Part shown: positions 1 through 9,239 of the stretch, one piece after another
Layout: each line of letters starts with the position of its first letter
How positions within the stretch are numbered: the first letter of the stretch is position 1
DNA from: Muscardinus avellanarius
Taxonomy: Eukaryota; Chordata; Mammalia; Rodentia; Gliridae
Assembly: GCA_963383645.1 (NCBI GenBank)
Contig: OY726561.1
Location: 139,457,965-139,521,964 of the forward strand
Reading direction: 5' to 3'
DNA: 64,000 bases
Program-made: the position numbers and the translations under genes
Notes under the pieces: generated by a model
What the model was told of the DNA's origin: nothing
What the model saw: only the letters and a program-made list of their open reading frames with translations
The model's database searches: none

Positions 1-153
1 TGTAAAAGGCAGGCTGCCACGCAAGCACTTAGGCAGGGAAAGACTGCAGCCTGGCCTGTTACACTGCAGAGCTCCCTGCCCCTCTCCTCTGCCCTGAGAT
101 TAACCTGTAGTAAGAATGTAGAGGCACTAGAGCCTGCAAAGCACACACACACA
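1..153. other. Unique sequence, no feature recognised
   Basis: Non-repeat sequence at the left edge with a short CA run near 146. No open frame or splice pattern that I recognise. It lies in the gap upstream of WDR82. In human the next gene in this direction is GLYCTK, but I see no GLYCTK coding sequence. Confidence 0.4.
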
Positions 154-300
154 AGCCAGGCCTAGTGACCCACGCTTGTAACCTCAGTACTTGGGAGGCT
201 GAGACAGGAAGATCACAGGTTCGTGGCCAGCCTCAGCTACTTAGTGAGGCCTTCTGCAACTTTGAAACAGGTCTCAACCCTGTTTCAAAATAAAAAATAG
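154..300 (+). mobile_element. B1-dID SINE, left monomer
   Basis: Degenerate copy of the B1-like left half (GGCTAGTGACCCACGC-like head, then a TACTTGGGAGGCTGAGACAGG core) ending in an A-rich AATAAAAAATAG tail. The ID-like right half is missing. Confidence 0.7.
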
Positions 301-1018
301 CAGGGCATGATGGTGCACACTTGTAATCCCAGCATTTTTTTTTTTTTTTTGAGGGTCTGGGAATGGAACCCAGAAGCATTTGACCTCCAAGCTACACCCT
401 CTGCCCTGTTTTTTATTCTTTTTATTTATTTATTTATTTTTTTTTTTTTATTTTTTTTTTTGGTGATACTGGGGTGGAACCCAGAGGCTTTCTACCTCCA
501 GGCTATACTCCCAGACCTATTTTTTTTTTTTTTTTTTTGGTGGTACTGGGGTTCCTGGAAGCCCTTCTACCTCCGGGCTACACTCCCAGACCTATTTTTA
601 CATTTTTATTTGGAAACAGGGTCTCTTAAGCCAGAGCAAGCGGCTGGCTTCCAACCTGTACGATCCTCCTGTCTCCGCCTCCCAAGTGTGGGGGATTACA
701 AGCGTGCGCCACCACGCCCGGCGCCTCCAAGACCTATTTTATATTTTATTTGGAAATAGGGTCTCACTAAGTTGCTGAGAGCCTCAGTAAGTAGTTGAGG
801 CTGGCTTCGAACTTGTGTGATCCTCCTGTCTCAGCCTCCCAAACGTGGGGATTATAAGCGTGCGCCACCACGCCCGGCTTTTTATTCTTTATTTTGAAAC
901 AGGGTCTCACTGAGTTGCAAAGGGCCTCACTAAGTAGCTGAGGCTTTCTGCAAACTACGTTCCTCCAGTCTCATCCTCCTGAATGCTGGGTTTACAAGCA
1001 TGTGCCACAACACCCGGC
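301..1018 (-). mobile_element. Three-level nested SINE (A containing B containing C)
   Basis: A partial plus-strand SINE head (301-333) is followed by a subfamily A SINE on the minus strand (334-1018). A is split by a subfamily B copy (about 445-879), and B is itself split by a subfamily C copy (about 525-721). After C, the B sequence resumes with AGACCTATTTT, which is also present just before C. After B, the A sequence resumes with TTTTTATTCTTT, also present before B. These are target-site duplications, so the insertion order A, B, C is read directly. Confidence 0.85.
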
Positions 1019-1047
1019 TACTTTGTGTGTGTGTGAGTGTGTGTGTG

Positions 1048-1243
1048 TGTGGTACTAGGAATGGAACCCAGGGACAGTCTACTTCTGAGTTACTCTCCCA
1101 GCTCTAACATTTTTTTATTCTTTATTTTGAAAAAGGGTCTCACTGGGTTGCAAACGGCCTCACTAAGTAGTAGCTAAGGCTGTCCATGAACCACGATCCT
1201 CCCATCTCATCTCACCTCCCATCTCAGCGTGCACCACGCCTGG
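1048..1243 (-). mobile_element. B1-dID SINE, subfamily A
   Basis: Minus-strand copy running from GGTACTAGGAATGGAACCC (ID part) to GTGCACCACGCCTGGC (B1 head). A GT microsatellite at 1022-1050 sits in its tail. Confidence 0.8.
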
Positions 1244-1617
1244 CTTTCAAAGCACCAATAGTTGATGGGCAACTTACACAGCAGAGGTAGAGATAGACCA
1301 GAAACAAGATAACAGAACCTGCCCAAGAAAATGAGTTGCTAGCCCATTGGCTTGGTAACACCGATAAGCGAATACCAGTAAAAAACATATTTAAGGGCCA
1401 GGGTCCAAAAGGAAGGAGAGGTCCATTTCCGGCTCCCCGGCTGCCTGCCAGGCGTGCTGGCTTTTCTTCCATTTCTGCTTGTAATAAAGACGGCTTAAGC
1501 TGCAACCCAGCCATCTGTTCTTTAATTTCCTAATTCAACATATCTATCTGAATTGAGGGAAAGAGGCCACTGTGCTGTTGCAACTGTAACACCCTGTTTC
1601 AAAATTTAAAAATTCAA
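1244..1617 (+). mobile_element. Possible solo LTR, unclassified
   Basis: SINE-free stretch with LTR-like order: a TATTTAAG TATA-like element near 1388 and AATAAA at 1483-1488 about 95 bp later, followed by a short U5-like tail ending near TGTAACA at about 1591. No internal retroviral genes flank it. Ends and family are not certain. It could also be ordinary unique DNA. Confidence 0.35.
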
Positions 1618-1840
1618 GGCCGGGCGTGGTGGCGCACGCTTGTAATCCCCGCGCTTGGGAGGCAGAGACAGGAGGATCACAGGTTCGAAGCCAGCCTCAG
1701 CTATTTAGTGAGGCTCTTAGCAACTTAGTGAGACCCTGTTTCTAAGTAAAATATAAAATAGGTCTGGGAGTATAGCGCAGAGATAGAAAGCCTCTGGGTT
1801 CCACCCCCAGTACCACCAAAAAAAAAAAAAAAAAAAAAAT
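1618..1840 (+). mobile_element. B1-dID SINE, subfamily B
   Basis: Nearly intact copy: GCCGGGCGTGGTGGCGCACG head, intact left-half B box (GGTTCGAAGCC), GAGGCTCTTAGCAACTTAG middle, right half with GGGTTCCACCCCCAGTACCACC, and a poly(A) tail. Confidence 0.9.
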
Positions 1841-1850
1841 TTAAAAATTC

Positions 1851-2232
1851 AGGCTGGGCATGGTGGCACACCTCTTGTAATCCCAGCATTTGGGAGGTTG
1901 AGACAGGAGGATCCCGGTTCAAGGCCAGCCTCAGCTACTATATATATATATTTTTTTTTTTTCCAGGTCTGGGGATGGAACCCAGGGGCATTTGACCTCC
2001 GAACTACACCCCCTGCCCAATATTTTATTCTTTATTTTGAAACAGGTTCTCACTGAGTTGCGGAGGGCCTCACTAAGTAGCTGAGGCTGTCCGCGAACCC
2101 CGATCCTCCGGTCTCAGCCTCCCAAATGCTGGGATTACAAGAGTGCGCCACCACGCCCGGCTTCTCAGCTACTATTAAGAGGGCCTTTGCAACTCAGTGA
2201 GACCCTGTTCAAAATAAAGAATGAAAAATGTT
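1851..2232. mobile_element. Plus-strand SINE split by a minus-strand subfamily A SINE
   Basis: Host left monomer at 1851-1938, interrupted at CTCAGCTACTAT by a minus-strand A copy (about 1950-2161). The host resumes at 2162 with a repeat of CTCAGCTACTAT and ends in AATAAAGAATGAAAAATG. Confidence 0.8.
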
Positions 2233-2526
2233 ATGGGTTTTTTTTTTGGGGGGGTGAATTGTTCCTGGGGACATCTGTTAGGCTCCCGGAAACTGTTCCT
2301 GTAAACGTGAGTCCTTGTCCAGACTTAGGATAGATATACACTAGTCTGAACTCTTGCTGAAGATTTAAATTAGTTTATTATTACAAAGATAGGAAATAAA
2401 GAAGATAGTTCAAGCCCTAGACCATCGCAGGATGGTATAGGGGGGTGGCCTGAAACGAAGTCACTGACAATTGACAATTCTGTTCTGGTTGTAACTGTTA
2501 TGACACCATTAGAAAGAGGGAAAGTG
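2233..2526. other. Unique AT-rich spacer, nothing recognised
   Basis: A poly(T)-G7 junction followed by non-repetitive AT-rich sequence. No coding signal or known repeat that I can name. Confidence 0.4.
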
Positions 2527-2772
2527 CCGGGCGTGGTGGGCACGCTTGTCATCCCCGCGCTCATCATCCCCGCGCTCGGGAGGCAGAGACAGGAGGATCG
2601 CAGGTTCGAAGCCAGCCGCACTGGCTTAAGAGACCCTGTTTCCAAATAAAAATATATAAGATAGGTCTGGGAATGTAGCCTGGAGGTAGAAGGGTTTCCA
2701 GGAACCCCAGTACCACCAAAAGAAGGAAGAAAGGAAGGAAGGAAGGAAGGAAGGAAGGAAGGAAGGAAGGAA
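2527..2772 (+). mobile_element. B1-dID SINE, subfamily C, with (GGAA)n tail
   Basis: C copy with the shortened middle (CACTGGCTTAAGAGACCC) and the C-type right half with TTCCAGGAA at 2696-2704. The head contains a short internal duplication of a TCATCCCCGCGC unit. The A-tail has grown into a GGAA microsatellite (about 2717-2771). Confidence 0.85.
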
Positions 2773-3345
2773 AAAGCTAGCGCTTAGAGTAAAGCACTGT
2801 GCTTCCAAGTGACACAGTGGGATACCTGGAAGGAAGTCACCAGAGGCTTCTGAACCCAGAGCATTTATACCAGTAATCTGACCCAGCTACATCCGCCTAT
2901 CTCCAGGTCAGGTCTTTTTTGTTCTAGATTTCTTTGTTGGACCTGAATGATTCACAAGGTCAGGGCTCCCCTTTTACAAAGGTCAGCACCCTCCACCCAC
3001 ACTCTGGGGACTCTTAGCTTTGGATAGATGTTATTATGTCAATCTGTTTTTAGAATGTGAAGGTCCTAGGTACCAACCCTCTATCCACTTGCTAATTACT
3101 TTTAATTGGGGTACTTTGCATTATAACAGCTACCTGAGTGCCTAGCAGTAACCAGGCCCTTACTGCTTTTCTTTTTACCTTTGGAACCATATATAATATA
3201 TACACATACATAATATATATACATACATAATATATATACATACATAATATATAATATATACACACATGCACACACACATATATATTAGTACCAAAACTTC
3301 TTTTGAATATTTTTAAGCCATTTCCTAATACTGGTACAAAAAATA
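2773..3345. other. Unique spacer with AT/ATAC-rich tract
   Basis: Non-SINE sequence. Holds an alternating ATATAC/CATA simple repeat at about 3187-3288. No coding signal seen. Confidence 0.45.
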
Positions 3346-3611
3346 AGGCTGGGGGGTATAGCTCAGAGGTAGAATGCCCCTGGGTTCCATCCCCAGTACT
3401 GGAAAAAAAATTTTTTTTTTTTTTGGTGGCACTGGGGTGGAACCCAGAGGCTTTCTACCTCCAGGCTATACTCCCAGACCTATTTTATACTTTATTTGGA
3501 AACAGGGTCTCACTAAATTGCTGAGAGCCTCACTAAGTAGCTGAAGCTGACTTCGAACCTGTATGATCCTCCTGTCTCAGCCTCCCAAGCGTGGGGGATT
3601 ACACACCCGGC
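3346..3611. mobile_element. ID-type monomer (+) abutting a subfamily B SINE (-)
   Basis: An ID-like monomer (GGCTGGGGGGTATAGCTCAG to CCCCAGTACTGG, 3346-3401) with an A-tail runs directly into the T-tail of a minus-strand B copy (about 3411-3611). The two tails form an A/T inverted junction. Confidence 0.75.
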
Positions 3612-3639
3612 TTTTTTTTTTTAAATTTTGCTGGGGCAT

Positions 3640-4460
3640 ATATTAGAACTACCTACCATGGGTTCAAGGCCCCCAAAAAACATTATTGAGGAGGTAGAAG
3701 GAAATAGGCAGATAGGGAAGAGGCCTCTGTAGAAAAAAACGTAATTTCCTGAGGGGAGATGAATACTAATGAACTTCCAAGGTTCAGAGATAAGGACCAA
3801 AGCTTCACAAAACCATCTGTTTACTAATCAACAAACCTAGGAGACATCACTGGAGCAAGTCTGGCACTCCTACTGAAAGGAGACCCCCTCAAAATACATG
3901 TGAATACCCTATGCAAATTCTGAGAGCTGCTTCCCAGAATCCCAAACTCCAACCAACAGAGGACATGCAGACATATGTAAACCCCTAGCGCAGTCACCAA
4001 GATGGTTACCCACTCTGGGAACCCCTCCCTGTTGGGGAGCTTCTCTCTGTCTTGCAGGTCGCATTAGCTTTGAGAGAAGGTGGAGTGCAACTGAAGGTAC
4101 GTGGCCCGGGCTACACTGAAGGCCTGAAGGCCTCCACTGGACATCAAGGCCGACTGAGGCCCCTAGGGGTGACCTGTACTTCCTTTCTGGCAGATCTCAT
4201 GGACTCTGGGAGAAAGCAGCTTGCAACTGAAGGCATTTGGCTTGGGCTACTCTCAAGTATTGTCCTGAAGGCAGCTGCTGGACTTCAGAGTTCCGATAGC
4301 CCTTAGGGGTGTTCGGCCACTTTTCCCTATTCCCTGCTGCTTCCAATAAACCTTTTACTCCCCTTCCTGCAGTCTGCGGGTGTCATTCTTTGCTCACCGT
4401 AGACAAGAACCCGGTAAGGAAATGCTGAGTCTCTTCTCAAGAAACCCCCCATTTTATTAT
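3640..4460 (+). mobile_element. Probable solo LTR with internal tandem duplication
   Basis: SINE-free segment with LTR features: AATAAA at 4345-4350 preceded by two copies of a 136-bp unit (4040-4175 and 4176-4311) and followed by a U5-like tail. The copies share an exact 11-bp core at 4087-4097 and 4223-4233 and end in the same TAGGGGTG motif. No gag, pol or env sequence lies beside it, so this would be a solo LTR. The boundaries are estimates and the family is not identified. Confidence 0.45.
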
Positions 4461-4555
4461 GAGATAGGGTTTTTAAGTGTTTGGAATAGTTCTATGGTTT
4501 TAAAGACAGAGTGGAGCTCAAGGTTGTTAGTTCTTCCGGCCTCTGGTCAGAATCA

Positions 4556-4773
4556 GCTTTTTTTTTTTTTTTCTGGTACTGGGAATGGAACCCAGGGACA
4601 TTCTACCTCCCAGCTACATACCCAGCTCTATTTTTATTCTTTATTTTGAAAGAGGGTTTCACTGAGTTGCGAAGGACCTCAGTAAGTAACTGAGGCTGGC
4701 TGTGAACCTTAAAATCCTCCTGTCTCAGCCTCCCGAGTACTGGGATTACAAGTGTGTGCCACCACGCCTGGCT
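4556..4773 (-). mobile_element. B1-dID SINE, subfamily A
   Basis: T-run, ID half with GGAATGGAACCCAGGG, then the B1 half ending CCACCACGCCTGGC. Confidence 0.85.
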
Positions 4774-4904
4774 CCAGAACAGCGTTTGGAGGAAGATCCC
4801 AATCTGTCCTTCCAGAAGAAGACATTATTATTTATTTGCCCTTTGTCTGGAAACCAGGCTGGAGGTTTCAGTCCTGAAGCTGCATATGACCCCGCCCCTC
4901 ACGC

Positions 4905-4977
4905 TTTCTGGCTGTGAGACCTTGGAAAAGTGACTTAGCTCCTCAGACCCTTGGAGTCTTCATCCTCAAAATCAGCA
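4905..4977 (+). mobile_element. MIR fragment
   Basis: Sequence with the MIR core order: CTGTGAGACCTTGGAAAAG, then TGACTTAGCTCCTCAGACC, then TCTTCATCCTCAAAATC. This is an ancient mammal-wide tRNA-derived SINE, and one of the few old repeats visible here. Confidence 0.65.
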
Positions 4978-4980
4978 TGA

Positions 4981-5367
4981 CTCTGGGCATGGTGGCACAA
5001 CTCTGTTATCCCAGCATTTGGGAGGCTGAGACAGGAGAAATGCAAGTTGGAGGCCAGCCTCTGTAATTTAGTTTTTTGTTTTTTGTTTGTTTGTTTTTTT
5101 GGTGGTACTGGGGTTCCTGGAAGCCCTTCTGCCTCTGGGCTACACTCCCAGACCTATTTTATACTTTTTTTTAAATTTGGAAACAGAGTCTCTTAAACCA
5201 GCACGGCTGGCGTTGAACCTGCGCCATCCTCCTGTCTCCTCCGCCTCCCAAGCACTGGGATTACAAGTGTGCGCCACCACGCCCGGCCAGCCTCTGTAAT
5301 TTAGGAAGACCACATCAAAATAAAATCGAGCAAGGGGTGTACCTTGGAGGTAGAACACCCCTGTGTT

Positions 5368-5416
<49 letters not shown>
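4981..5416. mobile_element. SINE A (+) split by SINE C (-), with (CA)n tail
   Basis: Host A copy at 4981-5070 and 5288-5369. Inserted minus-strand C copy at about 5071-5286, carrying TTCCTGGAA at 5114-5122. The target site GCCAGCCTCTGTAATTTA is repeated on both sides of the insertion. The host tail has become a CA microsatellite (5370-5416). Confidence 0.85.
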
Positions 5417-5418
<2 letters not shown>

Positions 5419-5439
5419 ACACAGATTAAGTTAATTGAG

Positions 5440-5773
5440 TCAGGCATGATTAACGTGCATACCTGTAATCCCAGTACTTGGGAGGCTGAGACAGGAAGAT
5501 TCTAGGTTCCAAGCCAACTTCAGCTACTTAGCAAGGTCATCAGCAATGTATTGAGATTCTGTTTCCAGATAAATAAAATAGCCCGGGCGTGGTGGCGCAG
5601 GTTTGTAATCCCAGCACTTGGGAGGCTGAGACAGGAGGATCACACAGGTTCAAAGCCAGCCTCAGCTACTTAGTGAGGCTCTCAGCAACTTAGTGAGACC
5701 CTGTTTCCAAATAAAAAGAGGTCTGGGAGGATAGCCCAGAGGTAGAAGAGGCCCTGGGTTCCACCCCCAGTAC

Positions 5774-5807
<34 letters not shown>

Positions 5808-5808
5808 T
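5440..5808 (+). mobile_element. SINE left monomer followed by SINE B with (CA)n tail
   Basis: A diverged left monomer (5440-5580) is followed head-to-tail by a fuller B copy (5581-5775) whose tail is a CA microsatellite to about 5808. Confidence 0.75.
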
Positions 5809-6070
5809 CTATTAACGTGCTGAGGCTGTTGGACCCAGAGCCCACTGCCAGTGGACTGGGAGGCAGCTTGGAAGTAATACAGTGAGAATGTAGGCAAGAT
5901 GTCTCAGAACACTCTTAAAATATGAAGAAAAAAAAAAAAAGGTTTTGTGTTCCAAAAAGAACGTAGAAAGCTTTGGTCTTAAGAGTGAAATCTGGAAATG
6001 ATAGAGGTGTACAAATCTTGATACTCTGCAAGTTTCCTTTGGCTAACAACATTCAGTACATGAGAGCTGT
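5809..6070. other. Unique spacer
   Basis: Non-repeat sequence with a short A-run near 5926. No coding or RNA feature recognised. Confidence 0.4.
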
Positions 6071-6255
6071 TTATTTTATTTTATTTTATTTTGCGGGTCT
6101 GGGGATGGAATCCAGGGACATTTGACCTCCGAGCTACACCCCCTGCCCTATTTTTTTATTTTTTATTTTGAAACAGAGCCTCACAAAATAGCTGAAGCTG
6201 TCCAAGAACTGCAATCCTCCGGTCTCAGCCTTCAAAATGCTGGGATTACAAGCAT
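6071..6255 (-). mobile_element. B1-dID SINE, diverged subfamily A
   Basis: Minus-strand copy with a TTTTA-rich tail, GGTCTGGGGATGGAATCC, and the B1 half ending CTGGGATTACAAGCAT. The extreme head is missing. About 100 bp of unique sequence follows. Confidence 0.7.
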
Positions 6256-6359
6256 GAGAGCTATTTCTGTACATACTTTTGCAAGTTAACATGGACCCCC
6301 CCCAAATAAAAGGCATGCCCTGGGGCACTAACTTCCCAATAATACTAGCACACAGCACC

Positions 6360-6750
6360 AGATCTATCTCAGTTGTCTAAAGTACACAGCTGTGATCCTA
6401 GTTCTTGGAAGGCCAGCCCCAGGAACATGGTGAGATCATCAAGTACTTAGACCTGGTTTCAAAATTAAAATATAAAAAGGACTGAGTCAGTCAGGCGTGG
6501 TGGCTCACACTTGTAATCTCAGTACTTGGGAGGCTGAGACAGGAGGATCTACAGGTTTGAAGCCAGCCTCAGCTACTTAGTGAGGATCTCAGCAATTTAG
6601 TGACACTCTGTTTCCAAATAAAATATAAAATGGGTCTGGGAATGTAGCCCAGAGGTAGAAAGCCCCTGGGTTCCATCCCCAGTACTGAAAAAAAAAAATA
6701 GGGCTGGGGGTGTAGTTAGGAGGTAGAATGTCCCTGGTTCAATTCCCAGT

Positions 6751-6815
<65 letters not shown>
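6360..6815 (+). mobile_element. Two SINEs and an ID monomer with long (GA)n tail
   Basis: A degenerate left monomer (6360-6480), a B-type SINE (6491-6690), and an ID-like monomer (6697-6755) whose tail is a GA microsatellite of about 60 bp (6754-6815). Confidence 0.75.
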
Positions 6816-6819
<4 letters not shown>

Positions 6820-7199
6820 ACCCAGAGCAGACTCTACATCCATTCTAGCCCTTGAAATAAGGACACGGGATTGAGGGAGGGATGGATGCTCTGGAGCGTG
6901 GAGGATTCTTCTTCCATTACTTTGCAGTTTGGAATGTTGCCATCCATTCAGGCTTCACTGGAAAGCGCTTTTTCCCAACTCCAGAACAAATTATAGACAG
7001 AAAATCTGCTTTTTGTCAGAAGGAAATTACAGTCCAGACTTAGCTGAGCTCTTTGCCTCTTCCCTGAGAGAATAGTTTGTTTTATATGTAAGGATCCTGG
7101 TTCTATCTTACCTAAGAGGCACAGCCTGTGACTCCAGGAAGACCTCACTGCCCTAGCATTTCCATTCTTTCATTGTTGCGTGGACATCACTTTGTTTTG
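6816..7199. other. Unique spacer
   Basis: Non-repeat sequence upstream of WDR82. I see no exon-like frame or RNA gene. Confidence 0.4.
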
Positions 7200-8075
7200 T
7201 TTTTGGTGATACTAGGGTTTTGTGGGGTTTTTTTTGTTGTTGTTGTTGTTGTTTTGTTTTTTAGCTACCTCCAAGCAACGCCCCCAGCCCTATTTTTTTT
7301 TTTTTTTTTTTTTTTTGCGGGTCCGGGGATGGAACCCAGGGGCATTCGACCTCCGAGCTACACCCCTACCTATTTTTTATTCTTTATTTTGAAACCGGGT
7401 CTCACCGAGTTGCAGAGGGCCTCACTAAGTAGCTGAGGCCGTCCGCAAACCGCGATCCTCCAGTCTCAGCCTCCCGAATGCTGAGATTACAAGCGTATGC
7501 CACCACGCCTGACCCCAGCACTATTTTTTTTTCTTTATTTTGAAACAGGGTCTCACTGAGTTGTAAAGGGCCTCACTAAGTAGCTGAGGCTGGCTCTGAA
7601 CCTGTGCAATCCTCCTGTCTCAGCCCCCCAAATGATTACAAGTGTGTACCACCACACCTGGCCATACTAGGGATTTAACACAGGAGTTTTCTACCACTGA
7701 ACTATACTAACCACCACCTCACCACCACTGTTTTTGTTTTGAAACAGGGTCTTGCTAAATTGCTGAGAGTGGCCGGGCGTGGTAGCACAGGCTTATAATC
7801 CCAGTGCTTGGGGGTGGAGACAGGAGAATCACACAGGTTCAAAGTCAGCCTCAGCTACTTAGTGAGGCTCTCAGCAATTTAGTGAGACCCTGTTTCCAAA
7901 TAAAGTATAAAATAAGTCTGGGAGTGTAGCCTGGAGGTAGAAAAGCCCCTGGGTTCCACCCCCAGAACAATAAAAATAAATAAATAAATAAATAAATAGC
8001 TGAGACTGGCCTCAAACCTGAGATCCTGTCTCAGCCTCCCAAATGCTGGGATTACAAGTATGCACCACCACAGGT
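7200..8075 (-). mobile_element. Chain of nested minus-strand SINEs
   Basis: An older minus-strand SINE (7200-7293 and 7514-7662) is split by an A copy (7294-7513). A second old copy (7663-7760 and 7998-8075) is split by a plus-strand B copy (7772-7975) with an AATA tail. The last copy meets a plus-strand SINE head-to-head at 8070. Confidence 0.75.
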
Positions 8076-8117
8076 GGTGCATACTTGTAATCCCAGCATT
8101 TGGGAGGCTGAGACAGG
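8025..8117. repeat. Perfect 45-bp inverted repeat with 3-bp spacer
   Basis: The arms at 8025-8069 and 8073-8117 are exact reverse complements, separated by ACA. They are the heads of two SINEs placed head-to-head. As RNA this would fold into a long hairpin, and as DNA it could extrude a cruciform. Confidence 0.95.
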
Positions 8118-8510
8118 AGGATCTTGGTTCATGGACAGCCTCAGCTACTACTTAGTGAGGCCCTTTGCAACTCATTGAGACCCTGTTTCAAAATAAGGAA
8201 TAAAGAAACAGGGCCGGGGGTGTAGCTTGGAGGTAGAATGTCCCTGGGTTCCATCCTCAATACCGAATGGGGAAAAAAAAGTTTAAAGAAGCCAAGTGTG
8301 GTGGCACATGATTGTCATCCCAGCATTTGAGAGGCTGAGACAAAAGGATTGCAGGTTCACAACCAGCCTCAGCTACTTAGAGAGGCCCTCTGCAACTTAG
8401 TGAGACCCGGTTTCAAAATAAAGAATAAAAAAAAAAAATAGGGCTGAGGATATAGCTTGGAGGTAGAATGGCCCTGGGTTCCATCCTCAATAGAGAGAGA
8501 GAAAAAAAAG
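8073..8510 (+). mobile_element. Two tandem-oriented subfamily A SINEs
   Basis: First copy 8073-8278, second copy about 8288-8510. Both have the damaged left B box typical of A and an ID half reading GTAGCTTGGAGGTAGAATG. Confidence 0.8.
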
Positions 8511-8796
8511 GCTAGTTGGTTGCAAGAGTATAGTACGTCCAAATGAAATTTTTGCAGTCTATCATATATTACACCTCAATATAATAATACAGAAATCCAT
8601 GTCCTCTAAACGGGCACCTCAGTGGTCAGACGTCAAGCTTCTGGCAGTCTGGCCCAGGGACTTGCTGGATGCCGGCTGGCCACATTGAGCTACCTACCAG
8701 CAATACAAACGAGGAAGCAACAGATGCTTCTCCTGCTGGTCCCAGTTAACAATTTATGTTAACAAGTCAGGTTATGTGCACGGGGCAGCTTTCTTC
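8511..8796. other. Unique spacer
   Basis: Non-repeat DNA of mixed composition. No feature recognised. Confidence 0.4.
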
Positions 8797-9000
8797 AGCA
8801 AGCTGGTGGTGGGCACGCTTGTAATCCCCGCACTTGGGAGGCGGAGACAGGAGGAGCGCGCAGGTTCGAAGCCAGCCTCAGTTGGCTTAAGAGACCCTGT
8901 TTCCATATAAAAAAAATAGGTCTGGGAGTGTAGCGCGGAGGAAGAAGGCCCCTGGGTTCCATCCCCAGTACCACCAATAAATAAATAAATAAATAGCAGC
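8797..9000 (+). mobile_element. B1-dID SINE, B/C type, with (AATA)n tail
   Basis: Short-middle form (TTGGCTTAAGAGACCC, as in C) but with the ordinary GGGTTCCATCCCCAGTACC right half, so it looks intermediate between B and C. AATA tail at 8977-8995. Confidence 0.75.
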
Positions 9001-9065
9001 TACCAGAAAGTTTCAATTCTCAGTATAAGAAAGTTCGGAAATTAAACTGGAGCCTGCTTTCTGGT

Positions 9066-9223
9066 TTTTGATACTGGGGATGGAACCCAGTGATAGTCTA
9101 TCTCCGGGCTACACCCCAGCCTTCTTTTTTTATTTTGAAACGGCAATCTGGCTAAGATTGAGGTTGACCTCCAGTCTCAACCTTGAAAGTAGGGGGATTC
9201 TGGGCGTGCACCACCACGCCCGG
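9066..9223 (-). mobile_element. B1-dID SINE, shortened subfamily A
   Basis: GATACTGGGGATGGAACCC, then a shortened B1 half ending ACCACCACGCCCGGC. It is the last repeat before the WDR82 CpG island. Confidence 0.7.
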
Positions 9224-9239
9224 CATGAAGCTTTTCATT

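Noticed and set aside
307..759. Phe-rich membrane-like open frames (many across the window)
   Set aside because: They are translations of SINE T-tails and SINE bodies, and recur wherever a minus-strand SINE occurs.
3640..4460. Complete endogenous retrovirus
   Set aside because: Only LTR-like signals are present. No gag, pol or env-like frames and no second LTR nearby.
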